From assembly GCF_015209585.1 (NCBI RefSeq), contig NZ_JADEYR010000002.1:248001-312000 (forward strand): a stretch of DNA of 64,000 nt, written 5' to 3'. Made by a program: the position numbers and the translations under genes. Source of the DNA: Brachybacterium epidermidis. GTDB lineage: Bacteria > Actinomycetota > Actinomycetes > Actinomycetales > Dermabacteraceae. Shown here one piece after another: positions 44,494-53,988 of this stretch. The notes beneath the pieces were generated by a model that had not been told where the DNA came from, did no database searches, and saw only the letters and a program-made list of their open reading frames with translations. Position 1 is the stretch's first letter. Each line of letters begins with the position of its first letter.

Positions 44494-46739
44494 TCCTTGA
44501 CCGTCACCCCGCAGGCTTCGTCGCCTCCGATCAGGACTCGATCCTGGCCGCGCTGCAGAAGATCAGCGCCAACCAGTCCCGCATCGTCTTCCTGGTGGAC
44601 GAGCACGGCACGGTCACCGGGTCGTTGTCCGACGGGGACGTGCGCCGCTGGCTGATCTCCGAGACCGCACCGGACATGACCCGTGCTGCCGGCTCGATCG
44701 CCAACCGCTCCTTCCTCTCGGTCTCCGAGGGCACTCCGCTGTCGGAGGTGAGCACCCTGATCCGTCCGGGTGTGGACCGCATCCCGGTGCTGGACGAGCG
44801 TGGCCGACTGGTCGCGATCGCGACCCCCGGTATGGCCACGGTGCGCATCGGGGACCGGCAGATCGGTGAGGGCCAGCCCTCGTACATCATCGGCGAGATC
44901 GGCAACAACCATCAGGGCGACCTGCAGCTCGCGAAGGACCTGGTGGACAACTGCGTGGACGCGGGTGTGGACTGCGTGAAGTTCCAGCTGCGCGACATGG
45001 CCTCCCTGTACCGCTCCGGCTCCAGCGAGAGCGCCGGGGAGGATTTGGGCCCGCAGTACACGATGAACCTGCTGGCCAAGTTCTCCTTGAGTGCGGACGA
45101 CATGCTGCGCGCGCTGGACTACTGCGCCGAGCGTGGCCTGGACGCCATCTGCACACCCTGGGATCTCTCGAGCGCGGACGTGCTGCACGAGTACGGCGTG
45201 CCCGGGTACAAGATCGCCTCCGCCGATCTCACCAACGATGAACTGCTGCACCACGTGGCGGCCTTCGGCGACCCGATGATCGTCTCCACCGGCATGAGCA
45301 CCGAACAGGAGATCCGGGGTGCGGTCCAGGTGATCCGCTCGCACGGCACCCCGTACGTGCTGTTGCAGTGCCAGTCCACCTATCCCGCTCCCTACAAGGA
45401 CGTGAACCTGCGGTACATGGACCGCCTGGCCCGCATCGGCGAATCACCCGTGGGGTACAGCGGCCACGAGCGCGGCTGGCATGTGGCCGTGGCCGCCGCT
45501 GCCCGCGGCGCCCATGTGATCGAGAAGCACGTGACGGTGGACAAGTCCCTGGAGGGCAACGACCACAAGGTGTCCCTGCTGCCCGGGGAGCTCGCGCAGA
45601 TGGTGCGGGAGATCCGTGAGGTGGAGGAGGCGCTGGGCAGCGACCGGCCCCGCGAGGTCTCCACCGGCGAGCTGATGAACCGGGTGAACCTCGCGAAGTC
45701 CCTGATAGCGGCGAAGGACCTGCTGCCCGGGGACACCGTGCGCGCCGAGGACGTGGAGGTCAAGAGCCCCGGCCGTGGCCTGCAGCCCAACCGCCTGGAC
45801 GACCTGGTGGGCCGGGTGCTGCACCGCGCCGTGGCCGCCGGTGACTTCTTCTACCCCGGCGACCTGGCCGGTGAGGCACAGACGCACCACGACTACACGT
45901 TCCGTCGCCCCTGGGGCCTGCCGGTGCGGTACCACGACGTGCGCCCGCTGCTGGAGGTGTCGGACCCGGACTTCCTGGAGTACCACTTCTCGTACAAGGA
46001 CGTGGAGCTGGACCCGCACTCGTTCTTCGACAAGGGTGAGCGCCTGCCGCAGTTCTTCACCACCCATGCTCCTGACCTGTACGCCGGGGACTTCCTGATC
46101 GACCTGGCCAGCCCCGACGACGCGATCTGGGAGCGGTCCATCCGCGAGGTGCAGAACGTCGTGGACATCACCCGGCAGCTGCGCGAGCACTACACCTGCG
46201 AGCAGGACCCGATCGTGGTGGTCACCATGGGCGGCTTCCTGCCGGACCGGCACGTGCGCCCCGAGGAGCGCCGGCCCATGTACGAGCGGGTGCAGAAGGC
46301 CCTGGAGCAGGTGGACGAGGCCGGTGTGCGGCTCACCGCCCAGACCCTCCCGCCGTTCCCGTGGCTGATGGGCGGCCAGCAGTTCCACAACCTGTTCATG
46401 GACCCGGAGGACACCGCCTGGTTCTGCGAGACCTACGGGCGCCGCCTCACCCTGGACGTGTCCCACACCAAGCTCGCCGCGAACTTCGCCAAGCGCCCCT
46501 TCAGCGAGTACATCGACCTGATGGGCCCGCACATCGAGCACCTGCACATCGTCGACGCCGTGGGCGTGGACGGCGAAGGCGTGCAGGTGGGTGCGGGCGA
46601 GGTGGATTTCCGGGACCTCGCCGAGCGACTGGACCGCCTGGCACCGGACGCACCGTTCATCCCCGAGATCTGGCAGGGCCACGTGAACAACGGCGAAGGC
46701 TTCTTCACCGCCCTGGATCGGCTCGAGCAGTGGTTCTGA
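44490..46739 (+). CDS. neuB: three-module nonulosonate synthase: CBS pair + NeuB + TIM-barrel isomerase-like domain
   Basis: The 749-residue protein has three parts. Residues about 8-120 are paired CBS-like motifs (LVDEHGTVTGSLSDGDVRRW, RIPVLDERGRLVAIATP). Residues about 128-395 are a NeuB condensing domain (YIIGEIGNNHQGDLQLAKDL, FSLSADDMLRALDYCAERGL, GYSGHERGWHVAVAAAARGA, EKHVTVDKSLEGNDHKVSL). A SAF substrate cap follows to about 465. Residues about 475-749 form a xylose-isomerase/AP-endonuclease-like TIM barrel (LTLDVSHTKLAANF, HIEHLHIVDAVG, FIPEIWQGHVNNGEGF). Plain NeuB has about 350 residues. The barrel may be a missing epimerase step, and the CBS pair a nucleotide sensor. Confidence 0.9.
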   Translation: MILDRHPAGFVASDQDSILAALQKISANQSRIVFLVDEHGTVTGSLSDGDVRRWLISETAPDMTRAAGSIANRSFLSVSEGTPLSEVSTLIRPGVDRIPVLDERGRLVAIATPGMATVRIGDRQIGEGQPSYIIGEIGNNHQGDLQLAKDLVDNCVDAGVDCVKFQLRDMASLYRSGSSESAGEDLGPQYTMNLLAKFSLSADDMLRALDYCAERGLDAICTPWDLSSADVLHEYGVPGYKIASADLTNDELLHHVAAFGDPMIVSTGMSTEQEIRGAVQVIRSHGTPYVLLQCQSTYPAPYKDVNLRYMDRLARIGESPVGYSGHERGWHVAVAAAARGAHVIEKHVTVDKSLEGNDHKVSLLPGELAQMVREIREVEEALGSDRPREVSTGELMNRVNLAKSLIAAKDLLPGDTVRAEDVEVKSPGRGLQPNRLDDLVGRVLHRAVAAGDFFYPGDLAGEAQTHHDYTFRRPWGLPVRYHDVRPLLEVSDPDFLEYHFSYKDVELDPHSFFDKGERLPQFFTTHAPDLYAGDFLIDLASPDDAIWERSIREVQNVVDITRQLREHYTCEQDPIVVVTMGGFLPDRHVRPEERRPMYERVQKALEQVDEAGVRLTAQTLPPFPWLMGGQQFHNLFMDPEDTAWFCETYGRRLTLDVSHTKLAANFAKRPFSEYIDLMGPHIEHLHIVDAVGVDGEGVQVGAGEVDFRDLAERLDRLAPDAPFIPEIWQGHVNNGEGFFTALDRLEQWF

Positions 46740-47815
46740 TCCGTACCGCGCTGTGGCTGGTACCGGTGGCCGAGCTCGCCGGGGTGGCCCGGCACGTGCT
46801 CGATGCCGCCACCGAGGGCATTCCCGGGTGGCGGCTGGTGGTGCTGTGCCCCGAGGGGTCGCTCGCTGTGGAACTGGCAGTGCGCGGGGTGCCCGTGGTG
46901 ACCGGGCCGGTCTCCCCGGCCGACGGCACCCCTACCGCGGTGCGCGCCATCCGCCGCACCCTGCAGCGTCTGCGCCCCGACCTGCTGCACACCCATCTCG
47001 CCTTCGCGGACCTCGCCGGGGTCGCAGCGGTGACCGGGCTGCGCGCCGGCCGCGGGGAGCGGATCCGTCTAATCTCGACCGAGCACGGGATCTCCGGGGT
47101 GCGCGGCTATTACCAGGCCGGCGACCTGCAGGCCCGGGTCAAGGCGCGCGCGCATCGTGCCCGATTGCTGCGCACCGATCGCGTGATCGCGGTCAGCGAG
47201 TCCACCGCCGCGCAGGTCGCGGCGCAGTGGGGGAGGGGGCAGAAGCTCACTGTGATCCGCAACGGCGTCGACGCCCCGCGGCCCGCCCTGCAGCCCCGTG
47301 CGGGCCTGCGCGTGCTGTCCCTCGCGCGCCTCGCCCCGGAGAAGAACATCGACCAGCTGGTGCAGGCCTTCGCCTTCGTCGCCGATGAGTACCCGAAGGC
47401 CCGACTCACCATTGCAGGTCGCGGACCGGAGGAGGGCGCCCTGCGCACCCTCGCCTATTCCCGCCACCTCGAGGACCGGATCGACTTCCCGGGCCACGTG
47501 GACGCGGACGAGGCACTTCGCGCCCACGACGTGGTCGTCCAGCTCTCCGCCTGGGAGAACCTCTCCTACACGCTGCTGGACGCCGTGGCCCACGGCCTCG
47601 GCGTGGTCGCGACCGACGTGGGCGGGAACGGAGAGATCCTGCCGGGGCGGTGCCTGGTCACGGCAGACGAGGCGCGCTTGCCGGAGTCCGTGGCCGCGCG
47701 GATCGTCGAGCAGGGGCTCGACCTCGCGGCGCGGCCCGTATCTGCGGAGCACGGGCTCACCGTCGCGGAGATGACCGCGGCGATCGCGGACGTGTACGGG
47801 GAGGTGGCGGCATGA
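46730..47815 (+). CDS. family 4 glycosyltransferase
   Basis: The 361-residue GT-B enzyme has LLHTHLAFADLAGVAAV and ISTEHGISGVRG near the acceptor cleft. The donor domain has VLSLARLAPEKNIDQLVQAF and the E-x7-E-type region reads LSAWENLSYTLLDAVAHGLG. The start is GTG at 46730, 10 nt inside the previous gene. It is the last gene before the change in codon use at 47.8 kb. Confidence 0.85.
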   Translation: MVLIRTALWLVPVAELAGVARHVLDAATEGIPGWRLVVLCPEGSLAVELAVRGVPVVTGPVSPADGTPTAVRAIRRTLQRLRPDLLHTHLAFADLAGVAAVTGLRAGRGERIRLISTEHGISGVRGYYQAGDLQARVKARAHRARLLRTDRVIAVSESTAAQVAAQWGRGQKLTVIRNGVDAPRPALQPRAGLRVLSLARLAPEKNIDQLVQAFAFVADEYPKARLTIAGRGPEEGALRTLAYSRHLEDRIDFPGHVDADEALRAHDVVVQLSAWENLSYTLLDAVAHGLGVVATDVGGNGEILPGRCLVTADEARLPESVAARIVEQGLDLAARPVSAEHGLTVAEMTAAIADVYGEVAA

Positions 47816-49035
47816 GCGAATCTCGTTTCTCCGTAGTCCCCATCTCGACTCTGGTCAAGGACGGCGCCGGGCACGTAGCAAGCAGCATCGGGTCGATCAG
47901 GATCCCTGAGTTCGTCTTGTTCGGGCTGCTCATGGCGGGCGGTGGCCTACCCATCAGCATGCTGGGTCCGATCCCGGTGGGGCATCTGATTCTGGGGCTG
48001 ATCTGCGCCTACGGAGGGTTTCAGCGTCCCACGCGCGACTTCGGAAAGTTCCAGTTGATCGTGCCCGCCCTTGTGCTCGCCCTGTTCTACGTCGGGATGG
48101 TCTCGCTGTTCGCGGACCCCTCTGCGTTCGCAGCTGAGTGGCAGGAACGCCTGCTGAGGATGAGCGCCGTGACGGTCATGATGCTGTTCCTGGCCAGCGG
48201 CAGGCTCGAACTCCGGTCGGCTCTCCTCGGCTGCTTCGTCGTCCTCGTCGTCAACGTCCCACTGTTCTATGCAGGACTTGTCCCTGACACATACGGCGGC
48301 TATCTCACAGGTCTGATCGGGGACAAGAACGCAGCGGGTCTCGCCTATGCGGTCGTCGGCCTTCTCGCGCTCATGGCAGTGCGAAGCAGAGGCGCGGTCG
48401 CCACCATCGTGGCCTTCAGCCTCGCCGCAACCTGGCTCACGGGCTCGCGAACATCGATCGCCGCCTTCTCTGCCGGTGTGGCGTGGATCGTCCTCGCCCC
48501 CCGCCTTCCTATGGTCGGGAAGTGGGTGCTTGGAGCAGTGATCGCCTTCACCGTCAACCTGCTTGCCGAGGACTACTCGCAGATCGGGGTGTTCTCCGAC
48601 CGAGAAGGCAGCGATCTGCTTCGACAGCGCATCGACGCCGCCTCACTAGAGAGGGTCGAAGAGACCGGATTCTTCGGGCAAGGCCTCGGCGAGGCGTACG
48701 TGGTGCTCGACGACCGGACGTGGTTCTTCCATAACTCCTACTGGAGTGCCCTGGTCGAAGGCGGCTGGCCGTGGGTGATCTTCCTCGTGGCCGTCTCGGT
48801 TCTCATCATGGTCCGTCCGTTCAAGGGGCAGGTTCCGAGTAGGCAGTACCTTGCACAGGGAGCGGGGGTCGCGGTATTGATCTGCGCTACTCGACTCGGC
48901 GAGGTCCTCTACACCAACGTCTGGGGAATCGCCGTAGGGGCGGCGCTCTTCCTGTTGTCTGCGAAGCGAGCAGACGAACCATTGGACGCATCGACCCAGC
49001 AGGCGTCGACCGTACGAGAGGGGGGTGGATCGTGA
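47812..49035 (+). CDS. O-antigen polymerase/ligase-like membrane protein (Wzy-type)
   Basis: The 407-residue protein has about ten hydrophobic helices. An O-antigen-ligase-like loop (GFFGQGLGEAYVVLDDRTWF followed by HNSYWSALVEGG) matches the Wzy/WaaL pattern of a conserved HN-type motif before a helix. It would join lipid-linked repeat units outside the membrane. The ATG at 47812 overlaps the preceding stop. Its codon use is richer in CTC and other G/C-poorer choices than the genes before it. Confidence 0.85.
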   Translation: MSESRFSVVPISTLVKDGAGHVASSIGSIRIPEFVLFGLLMAGGGLPISMLGPIPVGHLILGLICAYGGFQRPTRDFGKFQLIVPALVLALFYVGMVSLFADPSAFAAEWQERLLRMSAVTVMMLFLASGRLELRSALLGCFVVLVVNVPLFYAGLVPDTYGGYLTGLIGDKNAAGLAYAVVGLLALMAVRSRGAVATIVAFSLAATWLTGSRTSIAAFSAGVAWIVLAPRLPMVGKWVLGAVIAFTVNLLAEDYSQIGVFSDREGSDLLRQRIDAASLERVEETGFFGQGLGEAYVVLDDRTWFFHNSYWSALVEGGWPWVIFLVAVSVLIMVRPFKGQVPSRQYLAQGAGVAVLICATRLGEVLYTNVWGIAVGAALFLLSAKRADEPLDASTQQASTVREGGGS

Positions 49036-49934
49036 TCGATGTGTCGGTGGTGATCTGCGCATTGAACGAGGAACGGCGTATCGGCCGTCAGCTGGCCGCG
49101 CTCGATGCGCAGATCGATGCTCCACCGTTCGAGGTGATCGTGGTCGACAACGGCTCGACCGATGGCACCGTCGCCGTCGTGCAGGAGTGGATCCGCTCCT
49201 CACCCCATGCCGCCGTCGGTATGAGGGTCGTCGATGCCTCAAACACCCCGGGGATCCCCGCGGCACGGAATGCAGGCGCACGCGCGGCCGAAGGCCGGGT
49301 GCTTGCCTACTGCGATGCTGACGACGAGGTCCAGCCGGGCTGGGTTGCCGCGATCGCACACGGCGTGCAGGGGACGACCATTGCAGGCGGGCGCCTGATC
49401 GCATTCGCGTCCGACGGCACCTGCAGAGGTGACCTCTACGGCGGCCTCGTCGCGACGAGCTATCTCCCGCACATCGGCTGCGCGAACGCCGCCGTCGACC
49501 GACTCACCTTCCTCGAGGTGGGAGGGTTCGATGAGTCGCTCCCGCGCTATGGATTCGAAGACGTGGACCTCTCCTGGCGTATGCAGGAGGCAGGACATCA
49601 GATCGTCTACCTGCCCGATGCGGTAGTGCACTTCTTTCTGAGCGGTTCTCGCGCGTCGGTGCGGAAGAGATTCGAGCTGGGCAAGGGACGGGTGCTCATG
49701 GCACGGCGCTTCCCCCGGTACGACGCGAACGACTACACGGTGCGTTCGACGGTCAGGGATGCGGGGCGTGCGGGAGGTTGTCTCCTGAGGACGCTGGTCA
49801 CGCAGCGGCAGATCGATACCCGGCTGGCCTCACAGGCGGTCGCAGCGGCCGGCAGGGTCGCGGGTGCCGTCGTGTACCGAAAGAGCTCAATACCCCCACG
49901 CCGGCTGCTCGCCGACCGGCCTGAGCCTCGATGA
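49032..49934 (+). CDS. family 2 glycosyltransferase
   Basis: The 300-residue protein has VSVVICALNEERRIGRQLAA, VIVVDNGSTDGT, YCDADDEVQPGWV and ED-containing GFEDVDLSWRMQEAG. It is a typical inverting GT-A domain without membrane helices. The start is GTG at 49032 in a GTGA overlap. Confidence 0.87.
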   Translation: MIDVSVVICALNEERRIGRQLAALDAQIDAPPFEVIVVDNGSTDGTVAVVQEWIRSSPHAAVGMRVVDASNTPGIPAARNAGARAAEGRVLAYCDADDEVQPGWVAAIAHGVQGTTIAGGRLIAFASDGTCRGDLYGGLVATSYLPHIGCANAAVDRLTFLEVGGFDESLPRYGFEDVDLSWRMQEAGHQIVYLPDAVVHFFLSGSRASVRKRFELGKGRVLMARRFPRYDANDYTVRSTVRDAGRAGGCLLRTLVTQRQIDTRLASQAVAAAGRVAGAVVYRKSSIPPRRLLADRPEPR

Positions 49935-51022
49935 GCGCTGCAGCGCGGGGCCCGAGAATCTCTTCGCTGGCGATTGCCGCCAACAACGGGGACGTGGGTG
50001 GCGGCGAAGTCATGTTGCTCAACATCGCCGCCGCACTGCGAGAGATGGCGATCGAGGTGAGGATCTTGGCGCCGACCTCGCCGGACGGACTCCTGAGCAC
50101 AGCGCGGGAACGCGGGTTCGACGTGACACCCCTGGACGCGTCCACCCGTGCAAGTTACATGCGCGAAATCGCCGCCTGGCGGCTGCGCAACCTGTCCGTG
50201 CCGTTGTGGTGCAACGGCCTCGTGCCCACGCTCGCCACGACCGCGATGGGACCACGCCTCGCACATCTCCATCTGCTGCCCACCGGGCTCAATGCGGCGG
50301 CAGCACGTATCGGTCGGCTCGGTGCGAGGCGACTGCTCGTCCCTTCCCACTTCATGTCCTCACGGATCCCAGGGGCTACGGTCCTCGAGAACTGGACCGA
50401 AGACATCGGCTTCCGGGACAGGAACGTGCGAACGACAGGCCTGCTGCGTGTGGGCTTCCTCGGACGCCTCACCACGGACAAAGGCGTGCATGTGCTCGCA
50501 CGTGCTTTACAGGAGGTCATAGCTCAGTCCGATCGCGAGGTGCGTCTCATCATCGCCGGGGAGAACCGTTTCGGAGGCTCCGACGATGACAGGGAGATCG
50601 CCGCAGCGCTCGAGCCGCTCACCGGATCGGTGGACCGCCTCGGCTGGGTGGATCGTGAAGAGTTCTTCGACCAGATCGATCTCGCCGTGTTCCCCTCCCT
50701 CGTGGAAGAGTCCTTCGGGCTCGTGGTCGCTGAGGCGATGGCTCGTGGTGTGCCGTTCGTGATCTCTGATGCGGGGGCGCTGCCTGAGATCGCCGGCCCG
50801 AGCCATCCATGGGTCGTGCCTCGTGGCGACGACGGGGCATTGGCGGAGATGATTCTGTCGATGATCGGTGAACTCGACGATGAAGGAGCCCAGCGCGATG
50901 CCCGTCGCCGGTGGGAAGAGCGCTTCTCTCCGGCCGCCGGGGCAGGGCGCGTGGCAGAGCTCCTGCTCGACCTCGGACAGGCTGCAGGCACCAGGAGAGC
51001 AGGAGGCAGAAGTGACGTATGA
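49931..51022 (+). CDS. family 4 glycosyltransferase
   Basis: The 363-residue GT-B enzyme has glycine-rich GDVGGGEVMLLNIAAALRE near the start. The donor side has VGFLGRLTTDKGVHVLARAL and the catalytic/retaining motif is FPSLVEESFGLVVAEAMARG. It is coupled by ATGA. A sugar acceptor cannot be assigned. Confidence 0.88.
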   Translation: MSAAARGPRISSLAIAANNGDVGGGEVMLLNIAAALREMAIEVRILAPTSPDGLLSTARERGFDVTPLDASTRASYMREIAAWRLRNLSVPLWCNGLVPTLATTAMGPRLAHLHLLPTGLNAAAARIGRLGARRLLVPSHFMSSRIPGATVLENWTEDIGFRDRNVRTTGLLRVGFLGRLTTDKGVHVLARALQEVIAQSDREVRLIIAGENRFGGSDDDREIAAALEPLTGSVDRLGWVDREEFFDQIDLAVFPSLVEESFGLVVAEAMARGVPFVISDAGALPEIAGPSHPWVVPRGDDGALAEMILSMIGELDDEGAQRDARRRWEERFSPAAGAGRVAELLLDLGQAAGTRRAGGRSDV

Positions 51023-51965
51023 CCCCGTGGCATCGATCATCGTGCCGTCGTACCGGGGAGTGGGTCGACTTCCGCAACTCCTCGATAGCCTGGCCGCACA
51101 GAACGACGGCACGCCGCCCTTCGAGGTCATCGTCGTCGTCGACGGTGTCGACGACGGGTCCGTCGCGCTCCTCGAGGCCGAGTCCCGGTTCGCACTGCGG
51201 AGCATCATCTTCCCGGAGAACCGCGGGCGAGTCGCTGCGCTGAACGCGGGATTCGAGGCGGCCCGCGGCGGCGTGCTGATCCGCTGCGACGACGACCTTG
51301 TGGTTCCGTCCGGATACGTCGCTGCTCACGTCGAGGCGCACACCTCCGGAGGAGCGGTGGGCGTCGTCGGGCCGACCCGGGACGTCCACGCCCCCAGCGC
51401 GTACGCCCGCGCCTACGGCGAGGACGCAGCGAAGCGATCATTCGCCCATGTGCTCAGCCGATCGCCCGCCGACGGGTGGCGACTCTGGGCCGCGAGCTGC
51501 TCGATCACCCGTGAGACCTGGGAGTCGATCGGGACCTACGACGACAGGTACAAGGGTTACGGCTGGGAGGACGTCGACTACGGCTACCGGCTCCACGCTG
51601 CGGGCCTTCCGATCAAGGTGGTGGAGGCCGCGACGGCTGATCACCACGGGTCGGCCCGCACAACCCGTGCCCGATCGGTCAAAGCATTCGAAGCAGGAGT
51701 GGCACGCGCGACTTTCCGAAAGCTGCACCCGGAGGCTCCGATCGGGGCGCCAGCGGCCGGAAAGGGCCTCTGGGGAGCTGCGGTTCGTCTGACCGCATCG
51801 TCCCTGCGTTCCAGCCGAGCGGTGGATCGAGGAGCACGGTGGGTCGACCGCATACTCCCCCTTGTGCCGACTCCCGTGGGTCGAAAGCTCGTCGCACTCG
51901 CCGTCGAGGGAGCCGACCTCGCAGGGGCGGCTCGGTCCAGCGAAGATGATGGAAGGAACCGATGA
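51012..51965 (+). CDS. family 2 glycosyltransferase
   Basis: The 317-residue protein has ASIIVPSYRGVGRLPQLLDS, VIVVVDGVDDGS, RCDDDLVVPSGYVAAH and GYGWEDVDYGYRLHAAG as GT-A landmarks. The start is GTG at 51012. AGGAGG at 51001-51006 gives ideal spacing and overrides the ATGs in the longer open frame. It overlaps the previous gene by 11 nt. Confidence 0.87.
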   Translation: MTYDPVASIIVPSYRGVGRLPQLLDSLAAQNDGTPPFEVIVVVDGVDDGSVALLEAESRFALRSIIFPENRGRVAALNAGFEAARGGVLIRCDDDLVVPSGYVAAHVEAHTSGGAVGVVGPTRDVHAPSAYARAYGEDAAKRSFAHVLSRSPADGWRLWAASCSITRETWESIGTYDDRYKGYGWEDVDYGYRLHAAGLPIKVVEAATADHHGSARTTRARSVKAFEAGVARATFRKLHPEAPIGAPAAGKGLWGAAVRLTASSLRSSRAVDRGARWVDRILPLVPTPVGRKLVALAVEGADLAGAARSSEDDGRNR

Positions 51966-53110
51966 GTCCACGGATCGCGATCGCTCACGACTACCTCACG
52001 CAGCGCGGCGGCGCTGAGCGGGTTGTACTCTCCCTCGCCAAGGCGTTCCCCGAGGCGGAGATTCACACGCTGTTCTACGAGCCGGAGCAGACCTACCCGG
52101 AGTTCAGGGAGATGCGGATCCGCACCAGCGGTCTGAACCGCATCGGCGCGTTCCGGCGGGATCCCCGGATCGCCCTGCCACTCCTCGCCGCTGCCTCCTC
52201 GCGGATGAGGATCGATGCGGACGTCGTGATCGCCTCCTCGTCAGGCTGGGCGCATGCCTTCCCGACCACGGGAAAGAAGATCGTGTACTGCCACTCGCCC
52301 GCCCGTTGGCTCTACCTGCCCGACGACTATCTCGGCGAGGCAGGACCACTGGACCCGAAGCGGATCGCGCTCAAGGCGCTCACCCCGTTCCTCGCCCGCT
52401 GGGATCAGCGCGCCGCACGGACGGTGAACCTGTATCTCGCGAACTCCTCCGTCGTGCGTGAGCGGATCCAGCGCGTCTACGGGATCGACGCCCCCACACT
52501 GTTCCCGCCCTTCAGCCCATCCGTCGCCGAAGGTGAACAGGAGCCGATCAGCGGGCTCTCGGGCTGGGCCGGGGGGGACGGGACCGAAGGCGGCCATTAC
52601 CTCGTGGTCTCGAGGCTCCAGCCGTACAAGCACGTCGATGCCGTGATCGAGGCGTTCGCCGGGATGCCGGATCGGCGTCTGCTCGTGATCGGTCGAGGGC
52701 TCGAGAAGCAGAGCCTGCTGGACATGGCCCCCGCGAACGTGCGCCTGGTCGAGGGGCTCACGGACGCGCAGATGCGATGGGCATATGCCAACGCCACGGC
52801 TCTCATCGCCGCGAGCCACGAGGACTTCGGCCTGACCCCGCTCGAGGCGGGAGCTCATGGAATCCCGACCATCGCGCTGCGTGCGGGCGGGTATCTCGAT
52901 ACGGTGCAGGAGGGCGTGAACGGCACGTTCTTTGACGCACCGGCTGCTGCGGAGATCCGTGCGGCCGTACAGGACTTCGCTGGTATCGGCTGGGAGCCGA
53001 CGCTGATCCAGGAACGGGTCGAGAGATTCTCCGAGGAGCGGTTCGCTCATGAGTTGAGGAGGTGGGGACGAGACTCCGTGGTTTCGGGAGAGAACTCGGT
53101 TCAGCGATAG
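51962..53110 (+). CDS. family 4 glycosyltransferase (mannosyltransferase-like)
   Basis: The 382-residue protein has RIAIAHDYLTQRGGAERVVL, SSGWAHAF, VYCHSPARWLY and VVSRLQPYKHVDAVIEAF. It ends with ATALIAASHEDFGLTPLEA, the pattern of WbaZ/MtfB-type mannosyltransferases. It is the last gene of the + strand operon and ends 10 nt past the end of the convergent pseudogene. Confidence 0.88.
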   Translation: MSPRIAIAHDYLTQRGGAERVVLSLAKAFPEAEIHTLFYEPEQTYPEFREMRIRTSGLNRIGAFRRDPRIALPLLAAASSRMRIDADVVIASSSGWAHAFPTTGKKIVYCHSPARWLYLPDDYLGEAGPLDPKRIALKALTPFLARWDQRAARTVNLYLANSSVVRERIQRVYGIDAPTLFPPFSPSVAEGEQEPISGLSGWAGGDGTEGGHYLVVSRLQPYKHVDAVIEAFAGMPDRRLLVIGRGLEKQSLLDMAPANVRLVEGLTDAQMRWAYANATALIAASHEDFGLTPLEAGAHGIPTIALRAGGYLDTVQEGVNGTFFDAPAAAEIRAAVQDFAGIGWEPTLIQERVERFSEERFAHELRRWGRDSVVSGENSVQR

Positions 53111-53988
53111 CTCGTGATGTCCGGAATGAGATCCTCCCTCACCGCGACTCGACCGTGGTGCTTCAGTGCGAGCGGATGGATGACCTTGGCGAGGAGATCG
53201 TTCCAGCTCACCGGATACTCGAGCACCTCGTTGCGGACCCCGCCCGGATTCTGCTCGAGAAGCGGCCCGAGGTAGTCGAGTCGACGCTCCAGTTCTGCCA
53301 TCCACTCCCGTGTGAAGGTCGAATCGGCTCGTGCGACAAAAGCACTTCCGCCTGGAAGGGTCCGGGAGTTGCGCTTCAGATCGCGACCCAGCTGCCGGGG
53401 CAGCTGCGCGACCCATTGCGTGGAGCGCTCGGGGGATCCGACGAGCCATAGATCGTCTTGTGCTAGTTGGTCGAAGGCAGGTCCCCAATGTCGGGTCGGT
53501 GCCTTGACGTCGCTGTAGCCGCCACCGTGATGGTGGAGGAGGTACGCGCGGAGGTAGTCCGACCGGTGCACTAGCGAAAGGTTCTCGTAGGCGGGGTGCA
53601 AGTCGTGTCCCGGCACAATCTACTCGTGCACGTTCTTCGGGGTGACGAGGACGATCTCGATTCCGTGCTGGCTGTCCAGGAGCGCGTCGAGGCCACGCTG
53701 GCGCACCTCAGGCAGTGGGCCGTCTCCGGTCCACAGGGTGAAGATGCGTCGGGGTACCTCGCTCTGCCCCTCCGAGGAGGCCGCATCCCAGTTGAGGAAC
53801 GACCGCCGGTACATCCCGGCGGTATACACGTAGGGATGCCGCGACTCCTGGTTGTGCCAGAGGGCAGAGGAGAGCTGCGTCGAGGCCGTCTTCATCGACG
53901 CACGGCTACGCTTCGACGCGACGAAGCCCGCATGCTTCCCCTGCCGCGCCACATCCATCACAGCATCCGGTGCGCTTCGAACGCTCAT
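53101..53988 (-). pseudogene. GT32-like capsular polysaccharide transferase with in-frame amber codon
   Basis: Aligned by eye with the paralogue at 54830-55696, the gene is co-linear through HPYVYTAGMYRRSF, RRIFTLWTGDGPLP and VHRSDYLRAYLLHHHGG to a matching end (HPLALKHHGRVAVREDLIP). Codon 123 is TAG (53622-53620), in frame, between NVHE and IVPGHDLHPAYENL. A Tyr codon would restore 295 residues. The 173-codon 3' part could restart at a GTG two codons on but would lack the N-terminal strand. The ATG at 53988 overlaps the upstream stop (ATGA). Confidence 0.85.
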
